A DNA stretch of 64,000 nucleotides from assembly GCA_036250195.1 (NCBI GenBank), contig JAVHZZ010000008.1, positions 5,693,934-5,757,933 of the forward strand, read 5' to 3'. Position 1 is the stretch's first letter. The number at the start of each line of letters is the position of its first letter. The notes beneath the pieces were generated by a model. That model did no database searches. It saw nothing but the letters and a program-made list of their open reading frames with translations, and was not told the DNA's origin. Position numbers and translations under genes: made by a program. Source of the DNA: Mixophyes australis (lineage: Eukaryota; Chordata; Amphibia; Anura; Limnodynastidae). Below, in pieces: positions 10,620 to 23,354 of the stretch.

Positions 10620-12872
10620 TCAAGTATTCCAGTGTCATCCAGTTAGTCTTTTTATTCTTTAGGAATACAAGTGTCATCCAGTTAGTCTTTTAGTCTTTAG
10701 CAGTACCTGTGATATCCAGCTAGTCTTTTTAGTCTTTATGAATACCAGTGCCATCCAGTTAGTCTTTTCATTCTTTATGAATACCAGTGTCATCCAGTCA
10801 GTCTTTTTATTCTTTATGAATACCAGTGCCATCCAGTTAGTCTTTTCATTCTTTAAGAATACCAGTGTCATCCAGTTAGTCTTTAGGAATACCAGTGTCA
10901 TCCAGTTAGTCTTTAGGAATACCAGTGTCATCCAGTTAGTCTTTTTATTCTTTAAGAATACCAGTGCCATCCAGTTAGTCTATTTATTCTTTAAGAATAC
11001 CAGTGCCATCCAGTTAGTCTTTTTATTCTTTAAGAATGCCAGTGTCATCCAGTTAGTCTTTTTATTCTTTAGGAATACAAGTGTCATCCAGTTAGTCTTT
11101 TTATTCTTTATGAATACCAGTGTCATCCAGTTAGTCTTTTTATTCTTTAAGAATACCAGTGTCATCCAGTTAGTCTTTTAGTCTTTAGCAGTACCGGTGA
11201 TATCCAGTTAGTCTTTTTAGTCTTTATGAATACCAGTGCCATCCAGTTAGTCTTTTCATTCTTTATGAATACCAGTGTCATCCAGTCAGTCTTTTTATTC
11301 TTTATGAATACCAGTGCCATCTAGTTAGTCTTTTCATTCTTTAAGAATACCAGTGTCATCCAGTTAGTCTTTAGGAATACCAGTGTCATCCAGTTAGTCT
11401 TTAGGAATACCAGTGTTATCCAGTTAGTCTTTTTATTCTTTAAGAATACCAGTGCCATCCAGTTAGTCTATTTATTCTTTAAGAATACCAGTGCCATCCA
11501 GTTAGTCTTTTAGTCTTTATGAATACCAGTGATATCCAGTTAGTCTTTTTATTCTTTATGAATACCAGTGCCATCCAGTTAGTCTTTTCATTCTTTAAGA
11601 ATACCAGTGTCATCCAGTTAGTCTTTAGGAATACCAGTGTCATCCAGTTAGTCTTTAGAAATACCAGTGTCATCCAGTTAGTCTTTTTATTCTTTAAGAA
11701 TACCAGTGCCATCCAGTTAGTCTATTTATTCTTTAAGAATACCAGTGCCATCCAGTTAGTCTTTTTATTCTTTAAGAATACCAGTGTCATCCAGTTAGTC
11801 TTTTTATTCTTTAGGAATACAAGTGTCATCCAGTTAGTCTTTTTATTCTTTATGAATACCAGTGTCATCCAGTTAGTCTTTTTATTCTTTAAGAATACCA
11901 GTGTCATCCAGTTAGTCTTTTAGTCTTTAGCAGTACCGGTGATATCCAGTTAGTCTTTTTAGTCTTTATGAATACCAGTGCCATCCAGTTAGTCTTTTCA
12001 TTCTTTAAGAATACCAGTGTCATCCAGTTAGTCTTTAGGAATACCAGTGTCATCCAGTTAGTCTTTAGGAATACCAGTGTCATCCAGTTAGTCTTTTTAT
12101 TCTTTAAGAATACCAGTGCCATCCAGTTAGTCTATTTATTCTTTAAGAATACCAGTGCCATCCAGTTAGTCTTTTTATTCTTTAAGAATACCAGTGTCAT
12201 CCAGTTAGTCTTTTTATTCTTTAGGAATACAAGTGTCATCCAGTTAGTCTTTTTATTCTTTATGAATACCAGTGTCATCCAGTTAGTCTTTTTATTCTTT
12301 AAGAATACCAGTGTCATCCAGTTAGTCTTTTAGTCTTTAGCAGTACCGGTGATATCCAGTTAGTCTTTTTAGTCTTTATGAATACCAGTGCCATCCAGTT
12401 AGTCTTTTCATTCTTTAAGAATACCAGTGTCATCCAGTTAGTCTTTAGGAATACCAGTGTCATCCAGTTAGTCTTTAGGAATACCAGTGTCATCCAGTTA
12501 GTCTTTTTATTCTTTAAGAATACCAGTGCCATCCAGTTAGTCTATTTATTCTTTAAGAATACCAGTGCCATCCAGTTAGTCTTTTTATTCTTTAAGATTA
12601 CCAGTTTCATCCAGTTAGTCTTTTTATTCTTTAAGAATACCAGTGTCATCCAGTTAGTCTTTTTATTCTTTAAGAATACCAGTGTCACCCAGTTAGTCTT
12701 TTAGTCTTTAGCAGTACCTGTGATATCCAGTTAGTCTTTTTAGTCTTTATGAATACCAGTGTCATCCAGTTAGTCTTTTTATTCTTTAAGAATACCAGTG
12801 CCATACAGTTAGTCTTTTCATTCTTTAAGAATACCAGTGTCATCCAGTTAGTCTTTTTAGTCTTTAGTAATA
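10620..12872. repeat. 39/30-bp minisatellite with higher-order blocks
   Basis: Nearly 60 units built around CCAGTGTCATCCAGTTAGTC, in a 39-bp long form (with TTTTTATTCTTTAAGAATA) and a 30-bp short form (TTTAGGAATA). A marker unit containing CAGTACC(G/T)GTGATATCC recurs at 10701, 11189, 11931, 12341 and 12712, giving blocks of 488, 742, 410 and 371 bp. The two blocks from 11931 and 12341 are almost identical over 250 bp or more. Because 39 and 30 are multiples of three, both strands stay open for long runs, but the resulting peptides are only the repeat translated and I do not call them genes. Confidence 0.95.
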
Positions 12873-13833
12873 TGCTTATTACCCTAAACACCCCATAGAG
12901 CAGAATGGATTAACATTGTCATTGTCCCAGCTCTATTCCTATATTATGGATCACACAAAATGCATTAAGTCATTCCAAGAAATCATTAATCAAATATCAT
13001 TTATTGTTGATTTAAGCAGTATGGCAGCTAGTGATTTCAATAAATGCAAACATAAAGATAATAAAGTTAAAGTTAATAGGCTAAATATTGCTATATTCCG
13101 CACAATGACTGTGGAAGCAATGGGTGTACTTTAAGTTTATCCAGTAGGAAGCAGGGGATTATACTAAAGATCTGTGGGTAAGTGCCGTTGGATAACAGTG
13201 AGAGTGATTGTACTTGGACATTAGTTGCTGTATCGTCCCTAAGTTCCGGAGTCGAGTCTAGAACATCTTCAGTTGGAGGAGAGACCATTCTGGCTTTCAG
13301 CTGCAGCTGTCGCTTGTTTCTTTTTCCTCTAAAGGACACCGAACTGATTCCAACCACTTTATTTATTTTTGTGATGATTGTAGAAGTAGGATGTCCAGCC
13401 CTGAACTCTAGGGAGTAAAGCACCTGAACTAGCACTACAGACAGTTCCCTCTTTAATATACAATAACACGCCAAGTGCTAGCAGGATCTGACCATCGCCG
13501 CTGCCATCTGCAACAATCCAGCAGTTAAAAAGAATCACTAACTATATTCTGTTTCAAACCTCCTTGGGTGTCGTCTTCTAAAGGAATAACTGCATTTAAA
13601 CCATGTCAGGGAAACGTAACCCACAGCAAAATAAAAAGATAATTAGATAATTAAAATAAGAAATACAACTTATATGATATATGGATACTGGAAGAAATTA
13701 GCGTAAGATTTGAATACTTTAATAGTAAGAGGATTACCTCTATTTCATATTGTGCAAAATTTATTTTGTTATTTTTTTTATTATAAATTTATAGATGATA
13801 AATATGAGGATTATTTATATGTTGGTCATGTTA
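12873..13833. other. AT-rich intergenic DNA
   Basis: No supported gene. There is an open stretch near 13091-13474 on the minus strand, but it shows no recognisable domain and its composition resembles the surroundings. Confidence 0.4.
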
Positions 13834-13862
13834 TCTAAAATATAAAAGCCTAGCGGCGTGTG

Positions 13863-13905
<43 letters not shown>

Positions 13906-14444
13906 CTACCGGGTGACAGAGTGCTCAAGCTGCAGCGCCACCTGCTGGGCGGAGTTATATACTACACTGACCTACTAAATTTTTAGCATTATCTAATATA
14001 TAAAAGCCTAGTGGCGTGTGTTAGTGTGTGTGTGGAAAAAACTATTTTCTCAGAAAGGGCTCATCCAATTGACCTGAAATTTGGTATACTGACATTATTT
14101 GACAAAAAAATTATAATAGTGAAGTCAGTTAACTTCCATCATCCCCCCTTCCTCCCGTGGGAGGGGTAGTAAAGGCTAAATTTACGAGCTGAGGGCTCAA
14201 ACTCATTTTCGTGAGATAATATTACCTCATGAACACACATGCTGTGTGACAGAGTACTCAAGCTGCAGCGCCACCTGCTGGGCGGAGTTATATACTACAC
14301 TGACCTACTAAATTCTTGGCATTATCTAATATATAAAAGCCTAGCGGCGTGTGTGTGTGGCGATGAAGATGACAAGAACCTTTTTAACACCCTAAGTAGC
14401 TTGATTTGACTAGAATGCATGAGTATTATGCACGGGTTAACTTG
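13834..14444 (+). mobile_element. Cluster of nonautonomous Helitron-like elements
   Basis: Three 5' ends of the type TCTAATATATAAAAGCCTAG begin at 13834 (variant), 13992 and 14325. One 3' end reads GCATGAGTATTATGC (near-palindrome, 14417-14431), then CACGGGTTAACTTG, ending at 14444. The third unit is a complete 120-bp copy. The TC start, 3' subterminal hairpin and A/T flanking bases fit Helitrons. The 3' CTTG differs from the usual CTRR, so the class is probable, not certain. A (TG)n tract lies at 13866-13898. A block starting 'aagctgcagcgccacctgct' is present twice here and also in the copies near 38.5 and 48.6 kb. No Rep/helicase coding sequence is present. Confidence 0.6.
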
Positions 14445-14879
14445 TATAGTATATGGGGACACCTGTCTATCTTTATAGACAAAACGTAATGTGCAGAAAT
14501 GTTAGTCGCTGTGTGTCGGTCAACTGTACTATGTAGTGAGAATTACATTTGTTTTTTTTCCAAATTCTGTATGAATTGCTGAAAGATTCTGAAAATTGCT
14601 TCTTTGTTTGTAAGTGAATCTACTTGACCGGAATGTTATTTTAAAGCGCGCACCCACATCACAATCTGGGGACACTCTCTGCAAAATCAATGTGTGTCTA
14701 CATTTGTGGGTTGCTGGATCAAATCAGCGCTTTTCGGCAGAAGCGGTAGCGGTAGCCTTCGCACGAGGAAGCCTCTTTACCAAATATATGTACAACATAT
14801 CTAATTTTTTTCATTTTCTTACCAAGGACAACTCTGCCAATCTGGAATACTCATCTATATTTGTTGGGAGTTCACTCCT

Positions 14880-15056
14880 GGGGTAAATGTATCAAGCTGA
14901 GAGTTCTTCAGGGGGTTTGAAAAACCAATCAGATTTTAGCTATCATTAATTTAGTACATTCTACAAAATGACAGTTAGAATCTGATTGGTTGCTATAGGC
15001 AACATCTCCGCTTTTTCAAACCCACCGGCAAATACTCAGTTTGATACATTTACCCC
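14880..15056. mobile_element. MITE with ~24-bp terminal inverted repeats
   Basis: The ends GGGGTAAATGTATCAA and its complement TTGATACATTTACCCC bracket a 177-bp element. Inside is AATCTGATTGGTTGCTATAG, also found at 41705-41879. It has no coding capacity. The target duplication is not clear, so the superfamily is unassigned. Confidence 0.75.
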
Positions 15057-18000
15057 CTGGAGAAGGATAAAGATCTTTAGATCAATATTCCAGATACGAT
15101 TTCTATGTAATAACTGATGTATTCTCTATTGTTTATTAAAGCTATTAGATCTTATTACGCTAGATATCACTCTGTTTCTACATTGTATCATTTTGGGCAG
15201 CTGACTCCTGAGAGGGGTATTATAATGAAGTCTACAAGCAGACAAAGATCATCAGAAGCCTACATATATTTACCTGCACAGCAGTTTAATAATTATAACA
15301 TTTTTCTGGATGTATTAACCTTCTACACCACCAGGACACCCTCAGTTATTGTTTATTTATAGATTCAGCACCTTGTGCTTCCAAAGGGGGTATTTTCAAT
15401 CGTCAGCAAGGTCTTTTTTTTTACAGCGTGAAGTCATTTTAATGCTGTTTTTTTTATCATTTTCAAGCGGTTTACCTGTGATTCAATTTCTATTTTTTAA
15501 CGCTCATTTTTTTTTCATGAATCGGTCCTCTCGCGCTCCAGTAGAAGGTCTATTGAAAGTATAGGGTGTGCGAGAGGCAGCCGCGTTAAAAGCTATTCAA
15601 TTGTTTTTTAACGCTACACGTTAAACAGGAAAATATGCTGTTTTTTCTCGCTCCTCTCTGGGGTGTGCTTAAAATAAAAAACTTCTGAAAAGTATTTGAA
15701 ATCATTTAATAATGTGAACAAAACGTTAAAATTATGGTTATCACTAATGCCTAACTTGTGTAAGTTGATTTTTGAATAAAAAATAAAATCACTAATTAAT
15801 TAGATTTATGTATGTTTTTGGTACAAATATGAATGTTGTAATGTGTTTTGACATGGTATAGATGATTCTATGGTAAAAAATAGTTCAATTATAAAATATG
15901 CTAAAGAAAGTACTGTAATGTAGATATTATCAATGTGTAATGCAATCTAATGTATGGAAATGTATGCAAATCCTTATTTTTGCGTTATACATGACCGCGT
16001 TAAAACTCCCCTTCACTCCCCTAAAAACTCGCAAACACAATGTTTAACGTGCGGGGGCGCTAACTAAAAACGGTCGCTATTGCAGTTAAAAACTTGCAGG
16101 AGATTTTTTTTTTTTACGCTGCAGGGGAAAAAAAACAACTGATAAATATGGACATACTGTATTCTTTCCCCACATTTTCAGATGGCCTGTCCCAGTGGTT
16201 CCTCACGTAGCTAGTAAGTCCCCCAGAGGGCTCAATCTGACAACCCCTTTAAGTTTTTGACAGGTTTCCATCAACGTCAAACAACTAATAAATAATTCAT
16301 TATTTTTGGTTACATTTCAACTTACATGTGTCTTATTTTCTAAACTCTTGATAGTAAATTATTAATTATGTAATGTATTTGTGACTTTTTTTTAAAATTA
16401 TTATTTTTTTTAACCTTTATTTATTTATTTTTATTTATTTATGGGATAAAACCATACATATATCAATATTTTTTTTTAATTCTATGATAACATGTCTTTC
16501 TTGTTGTTTGTTTAACTTAACAAAAAGGGAACTTGGAATGTCTTTGCAGCCTAACACTGGTGGTGGCTGTACTAAACTTTCGGTGGCACATTTTATTTAA
16601 TAATCGAGTGATTACGTTACTTTGCCATCCAATTGTAATTGTAAAATCCCCACGAGCAGTTCTGGCCGTACAACGTTCAGCTAATGAAGACTTTTATTTT
16701 TGGAGTCATATTAATGTTTATATGAAGCCCTTATAATAATACACAATACCCCCTTTATGGGAACTCAGTGTGTTTTGGATTAAAATAGTTTAGATAACTT
16801 CAAACCGAAAGACAGATAGTTTGATTTCGTTCAGGTTGCTGCTCTAGACAATGTAACCGGACACTAAAGGCCGCCATTGATTGACTGCAGATTTGTTATT
16901 GGCTCTAGAAAAATCGCTTGAGCACAAGTGGTTTTTTTCTTACCTCACATCCAGAACATACACAAGTCAGCAGAATGTAAATAGCGGATCCTTCCAAACC
17001 GAGATATTTCTGATGCCGCAGGATTGAATTTCATTGGATCAACAGAGTACAGTTTAAACAAAATCAACAATTGATCGTGCAACTTCAGGAAAAAAAAACT
17101 AATTTGATAAAAAAACAAAACAAGAAAAATGCATTGAAAAAAAATAGTGAACAAAACCGTAATAATTTATTCATATAAAAATAATGAATAAAATCATATT
17201 ACTTTTCACTTGGGGGGTTGTTCTTCCACCAAGTCCAGCCGTAAAAGTAATGCAATGCCTCTGAGGTTTCCTAAACAAATCACTGAAATTAATTAGAATC
17301 CTGCTATACCTTCACTGTCAAATAAGCCAAACTGTTACAATGTGTTTTAACGAGATTGACTTTAACACCACACTCATGTAACCCTTTATATGCTGGCCAG
17401 ATGATAGAGAGTAACATTAAGCAATATAATTGCAAACCAGCTAATCAATTTCATTAAATTGCCACGTTAACGGAAGCAATTTAAGTTTGGTCTTAAATAG
17501 ACCCACAAGTGACTGGTGACTGCAGTAGGAAAACGTGGGATGAGTTCTGCTGGGCTAAGTTTTGGCGCAGTGATAAAACCGAGATCCTACAGCCACGCCG
17601 CAGCGATGCCGTTTTGTTTGGCAGCAAGAATAGTGCAGTGAGAGGAGCTGAGAGGTGCTGGGAATTAGTGAAATATAACACCCAGCTGGAGGGTCTCGCC
17701 CTTGTGGGTAGCAATCCTGGAGAACGCTGCGTTCCACAGGTCAGCACCACATTATTAAATGTAGTTATTTTAAATAGTTTTCTGCTATATGAAATGTTTC
17801 CTTGTCAGAGTGAGGGCTGTGCTGGGTTCCGCTGCTTCAACGGAAAACACACAATTATATTTAAACTGCAAATAAACTAAAAGAATAATACTTAATTGAA
17901 GAGGGATTTATCAGGTGATAAACAGGCATTTTATTCTTACTAAGCTTGCAAAAGTTTGATTATCTCTGCCTATGCTGACAGATGTTGTTGCAATATTGCC

Positions 18001-18857
18001 ATATATTAATAGCATAAGTACGTCTAATCTGAGTGACTTATTTCTATGATGCCATTGTCTGAGCAGGACACATCATATACCAAATTAAAGGTCTTGGTCT
18101 CTAGATTTGCAGAAAAATATTGGTGTTGTAATCGGAAAACATCTGTTCGCCAATGCATTACCATTGTCCTCTAGAAAATGTGACAGTTTACAATATACCT
18201 GTGCACCTGTTGGTTGCTCTTGAAACTGTGACAGTTAGTGAACTCTTCCTGTGCACCTACTGGGTGACCTGGAGCATGTCACCTGCTGGGTGGTCTGGAA
18301 ACTGTGACAGTTATTTCCAGCCCTGCTGGGTAACCTGGAATATGTGACCTGTGGGGTGGTCTGGAAACCGTGACAGTTATTTGCAGTCACATATCAGCAC
18401 GTCTTGTGGAGACCAAGCCCAGCAATGTAACTTCGATGGAAGAAGTTATACATATATTGTAGAGAAGTAAAGAAGAAATTGTTTAATTCCTTTAATATAG
18501 TGATTGATAATATAATTATTTATTCATTATACTCTGTTGTTAAAATTTCTACATGTAATGTAGTGTATAAAAAATATATTGAATTCTGTGAATAACTAAT
18601 TTAGTCATTACATTTCAGTTTCATTTAAGGCGATTACCGACGTTTTTTTAAATTATTATTATAATCATCATTATTATTATTATCTCTTTCATGATAAAGT
18701 CCTGACATATCATGCAACGATGTATATTGAAGTTATCATGACACAACAAATATAGATTGCTGCTGCAGTTTATTTGTTGATCAAAGTCTGTGTGTCTGAG
18801 TCATTAAGGCAGGTATCTGCAGGGAGTAGTAATACTCCACACAGATAGGCTTTGCTT
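15057..18857. other. AT-rich intergenic DNA
   Basis: Long AT-rich stretch with no gene I can support. 15410-16140 has T-rich runs and several 'gttaaaa' words that may be a decayed fold-back element. 17509-17750 is unusually GC-rich for the area, with an open frame ending near a donor-like CAGGTCAG, but I recognise no domain. Confidence 0.35.
18160..18390. repeat. Degenerate tandem repeat
   Basis: About four diverged units share words such as 'gaaactgtgacagtta', 'gtgcacct' and 'ctgctgggt'. Spacing is irregular, roughly 60-80 bp. Non-coding. Confidence 0.6.
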
Positions 18858-18925
18858 ACACCCATAGTCAACAAGGAACGGATACGGATATATCTCAAGA
18901 TACGTTCTTTGTTGACTACGGGTGT
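18858..18925. repeat. Imperfect hairpin (inverted repeat)
   Basis: A left arm from 18858 (ACACCCATAGTCAACAAG...) pairs with a right arm ending at 18925 (...TTGTTGACTACGGGTGT). The arms are about 27 bp with a few mismatches and a short loop. It could be a small fold-back element core. No terminal duplication was recognised. Confidence 0.7.
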
Positions 18926-19049
18926 ATCTTCCCTCTCTGCTCTACTGCACAGGATGCTGCAGGATACGGACCTGTCTGCTCCTGCAGCAGCACAGTTTGA
19001 AAATAAGTCATTCAATGATATTAACCCCTGTGATTCCAGCCTAGTGCTG

Positions 19050-19650
19050 GTAGTCACAAAATCAGGGGGAAAAGAAGCGTTAGGTCCCCCCGATACTTCT
19101 CCAGCAAGCCAGCCGGTGTGGCACTATAGAGTTGAGGTCCGCAAAAAAAAAAAAAAGTGTGCCCCCCTCAGTGTCGGGGTCCCCCCCCCGATTCTCCTTT
19201 AATCAGCCCTATGCTTTGCCAGCTGGGGTGGCACTATAGCAGGTTAACCCGCATTATACCAACTAGCTCCAGTCTGGTCAGCACAGGGCTGGATTTCCTA
19301 GCTGGGGTCTGCAGGGCCCCCCAGATGGGCATAGGCAAACCGAGGGGGGGGGGGGGGGGTTCCTAGTGCTTGGAAACCCCCCTCCAAGCCTGGGGCACTG
19401 TATAATTCAGGTGGCTGAACCCTGCCCCCGCTTCACATGGCTCTGCTTGAAAAGGGAGAGCTGCGTGCACCTAACAGTAGTACACACAACATTGCCCATG
19501 TGTATTATAGGGATAGGAGAGTTGGAGAGCAGCCAAGCACTGTCTAATATTATAGCCACGCTCCCATGCATGCTGGTCACGCCCACTGGCGGCGTGGTGT
19601 GGAAACCCCGCTCTACAAATCCTGCGTTTGCCCCTGCTAGGGCTACCCAG
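19050..19650. repeat. GC-rich repeat remnant with homopolymer runs
   Basis: Contains CAGGGCTGGATTTCC, a G run near 19336-19350, and the hAT-like end 'gcgtttgcccctg' at about 19627-19639. These look like pieces of one or more hAT-type nonautonomous elements, but no matching 8-bp duplications were found, so boundaries are uncertain. Confidence 0.35.
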
Positions 19651-19746
19651 CCCCATGCTGAAAGAATTATGGCTCTTCCTACACCCATGGTCGGTTGCAT
19701 TGTAAGAAAACAAAAAGGACCAGCATGTATTGGTCTTGTGCAATAG

Positions 19747-20775
19747 GAGTAGATAGATATGTGTATGACTCTATTGATTAATAAAACCTAACTTTTAATA
19801 AATTAAACTAAAAGTTTGATATTAATAAAAGCAGCGAATTATACCAAAATGAATGTGAATAAAACAGTGAATTAAAAAAGTCTGTGTGTATTTCCCTATT
19901 TTTGTTTATTTGAATTATTCCTGCACTTATAATTAATCATTCTATAATGGTTGGTATATAAGAATCCACAGTGATATCCTATTATTGTGGGTTCTGTTAG
20001 ATACATACAATTGACAGATCGACAGGTATAGAATAATCAATCAACCCCATCAGAGTCATTAGGATGAGAAAATATATAGTATCCGTAGCTCCCTAAATGT
20101 AGCTGACTGGGATTGTGATCGCTTGAGCTCATGCGGTTCCCTGAATGCAATCGATGAGGGGAAGTGATTTGCTATCTACCTATAATGGTCTAAATCTTGG
20201 GGTTTAATGAAACTACCAGCTCCACCACATGATTCCAAAGTGCTCCTGTCACTTGTTATAAAGAAGGAGGAAGGACACACAGCTCATACACCAACGCGCG
20301 TTTCGCTGTAGCCTGCTTTTTGCAGGCAAACCCATTAGTTATCAGAGCAATATGTTTAAACTCTCCATGGCCAATAAAAAAAATGCAGGTGTGGAAATCG
20401 GGTGTGGGATAATGTCAGTATCACAATTAACCCCTTTTGTCTTGTTCCTGTCTCACTTCACAAGGGCTTCACATTACAATGCAGTGTTTGTGCATATCAC
20501 AGTGTGAAACGCGTTTCTGCTATATCTCCCCCAGATTGGTCTGTCACTTGCACGGGATTGTAGGATGTTGTAAACTAAGGAGTATTTCACAATGGTGCGA
20601 ATGGCAGAATTCATTGACAAGTAGATAACTGATGCACAACAACTCAAAATATTTGAAAAAAATTGTGTTATATATGTGTATATATATGTGTATATGTATA
20701 TATGTTATATTTATTGTTCACCTTTTGATCGGTTAAAACTTCAGCATCAACTATAGTACTATATATATTTGATAC
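19747..20775. other. Intergenic DNA
   Basis: AT-rich with two ACGCGTTTC-type words (20292 and 20506) and a TA-rich microsatellite near 20670-20710. No gene is supported. Confidence 0.4.
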
Positions 20776-21454
20776 TGTCAGGCTGTCACAAGCTATGGGA
20801 TAGCTACTAGCTGGTATCTGCGCAGCTGAGCTAGGAGGCGCGGTGTCTAACGCACCCCCTGGTGTTCACCAGGGACCCCCGCAAGGGAGTCTGGGCTTCG
20901 CTGCAGGAAGTTACGCAGGTCGCGGTTCTCAGAGTCAGCCACCATCGTAATAACAGAGTGGACGGAACGTAGTCAATCAAACCAGGTCGGGAACCAAACG
21001 GACAGCGAAGTACAAGGGGAGATCCGAAGAATGGTCAAAGGCAAGCCAGAAGTCAGGAAACCAGAACAGGCAGCAAAGTACAAAAACAGAATCCAAAGGA
21101 AGGTCAGAGAAGAAAAGCTGGGTCACAACAGGAGCAGAATTTAGAAACAAAAAGGTGCTAGAGCTGAGTGGAACCAATACTCTGGCACTCTAGTGGTACC
21201 AGAGGCAGCTTTAGATAGAACCTGTAAGCTCCTAATTAGTGCATGGAAGCCGGTGGTCAGAGACGCTGAACGTTGACAGGTGAGGTGTCCCGTTGACTAG
21301 AGACGGGACCTGAAGCCTTTCTGCACATGCGCTCTCAGCGTGAGCCCTTACGTGGACCCAGAAGGGTTCCGTTTGCTAGGCAATGGGATGCAGAGTTCGG
21401 GCGAGTCGGGCGCCGTCTACGGCACTAGTGACAGTGCGGAGACGGCTCCTGACA
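20776..21454 (-). mobile_element. Solo LTR, Tf1/sushi-type Gypsy (679 bp)
   Basis: Bounded by TGTCAGG and CCTGACA and flanked by the perfect 5-bp duplication GATAC (20771-20775 and 21455-21459). Orientation is minus: read that way, GCCAGAGTAT (complement of 21177-21186) lies about 30 bp after a TATA-like TCTATCTAAA. The same ten bases occur at the predicted transcript start of the LTR at 62095-62737. No internal region is attached, so this is a recombination-derived solo LTR. Confidence 0.85.
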
Positions 21455-21459
21455 GATAC

Positions 21460-22649
21460 TTTGTTAAATATTCTTTGGAATGAAGTTTAAACACATTATG
21501 CTCTCATGATAATACCTGATGGTACTAATGGTTAAGAGTACTGTAGTTTTAATCGAACAAAAGGTGAACACGAATCACACTAATTTTTTCAAATATTGTT
21601 GTTGTGCATCATTTCTCTATTTGTCAATGAATTCTTCCATTGTGGCAGCGTCAATGGATCCGAAGCCTCTAGCAATCCAAGTCTCTCCATACTCAGCATG
21701 CGTAGAGCAGCCCTAATTAATCGCAATGAAATCACGGAGCCGCTGACTTCTTACAACAAGCTCTTTTTCACCTCATTCTGTGTGTTTCACACCATTTCTA
21801 TAATACAACCAAGGTTGTGGGAACTGGGCACGAAGAAAGCAGGTGCAGAACATTGTTATGTCACTGTGCGATGCTAAGACTGGCAGATATGAGTAATATT
21901 TAAGTAGCCAGGAGAGTATGTGGTAGAGCAGCAGTTGTTCTGTTCTCTGGGAACACATATATCATCTAGAAAATTATTTTACTGCTAAATGTTACATTAA
22001 TCTTATGTTGGAGAATTCACTTTTTTTTATCTCCCAAATGCAATAGAGAGAGTTTCCAAGTCCGAACCACACACTGACTGACCTCATGGGAATACATCTA
22101 TTTCTCAGCTCAGATGGGCTATGAAAAATTCCATCGTAGCGGACGGATAACCTTCACCGTCCAAAAAAAATTGTGTTTGAGCTGGCCTCATATACTTCTC
22201 CTATTCAAAGACAAGATCAGTGCTTTCATTTATAGAGGTTTGTTAACCCCACATAAAAATACTTTGGTGACTTTAAAAAAAATCAAATGAGAATTTGAGT
22301 AGCAGAATTGAACATTTGTAATAACTATTTTATGTCCTGTCTTCCACTACAGGGTCTTTATACCTTTTACACTACTAGAATGCTACTGAATCTCTTTTCT
22401 CACTTTAATTTGCATACTGGACTGAAAATGTCATCAGAAAAAGGATGAGGGAGATTTAAAGAAAGCATCCACCATTGTGGATTTTTTAGGTGCTAAATCC
22501 GCAAAACAGACTCAAATGATCATAAAAGCCCTGTCCTATGTATAATACATTTCTAGATGGGTTTTCACTAGGATGAAACTTGGCCGTATTCAAGGGTCAG
22601 GTATTATGTTTCAGTAAATGTAGTTACTAGATACACTCTATTAGAGAGT
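21460..22649. other. AT-rich intergenic DNA
   Basis: Nothing recognised beyond short ORFs without domains. Confidence 0.4.
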
Positions 22650-22654
22650 GTATC

Positions 22655-23349
22655 TGTCACATACCAGGCTCTCAGGTCCTGTCAGTTACCTCTCCGCTGT
22701 CTATCCAAGCTGTCCCTGCGGTCCTCAGGCTCTGCTGGTCTCAGATCTCTCTCTGCAAGATGCTGCCCAGTCTGTCTCCGCTCCAGAGATCCCTCCAGAA
22801 TCGGTGTATGGGTGCTGCCATCTTGGATTCGGTCACATGATTCCTCTCAGTCAATCAGGAGTTAGCAGTCTCCACTCAAGGTTTCCCTCCAAAACTATTT
22901 TCTGGGTGTTGCCATCTTGGACCTAGTCACCTGATCCATCCCAGCAACTCAGAGTGCTGCTTCAGCCCAATCAGGAAACAGCAACTAGTGTAAAAGGTCT
23001 TCCTGGAGCCCTTACCTGTTGCCAGTGCAATGTTGTATTTTCAAATGCCAACCTGGATCCCAGTAGTCTGCAGTCTGTTCTATTGTTCCAGCTCAGACAG
23101 TGCAGTCTGCATTCCGGCTCCATTTAGTTCCAGTCCGGTTCAGCATTCTGGCTCCATTACGGTTCCAGTCCGGTTCAGCAATCCAGTTCCAGCCTGCTCT
23201 CCTCGGCTAGTCTATCACCACCTGTACCAGTCCTTCCATTTACATACAAAGATACATAATCAGGTCACTCAGCTTTGTGTACGTAGTCATCAGCATAACT
23301 CCAGAGACAACACCCCATGCTGGGTACAGACAGATCCTCAGGAGTGACA
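22655..23349 (+). mobile_element. Solo LTR, Gypsy-type (695 bp)
   Basis: Begins TGTCACATACC and ends GGAGTGACA. The flanks GTATC (22650-22654) and GTATT (23350-23354) make a 5-bp target duplication with one mismatch. It contains internal direct repeats (TTCCAGTCCGGTTCAGCA-type words near 23130-23180 and a twice-occurring GCCATCTTGGA). Orientation is inferred from similarity of its termini and pyrimidine-rich downstream half to the other sushi-type LTRs. No internal region is attached. Confidence 0.75.
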
Positions 23350-23354
23350 GTATT

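Noticed and set aside
10674..12891. Long ORFs on both strands through the 39/30-bp array
   Set aside because: They exist because the unit lengths are multiples of three. The peptides are bare repeats, open equally on both strands, with no flanking gene structure.
19290..19640. Complete hAT MITE
   Set aside because: hAT-like end words are present, but no matching 8-bp flanking duplication could be found for any pair of ends.
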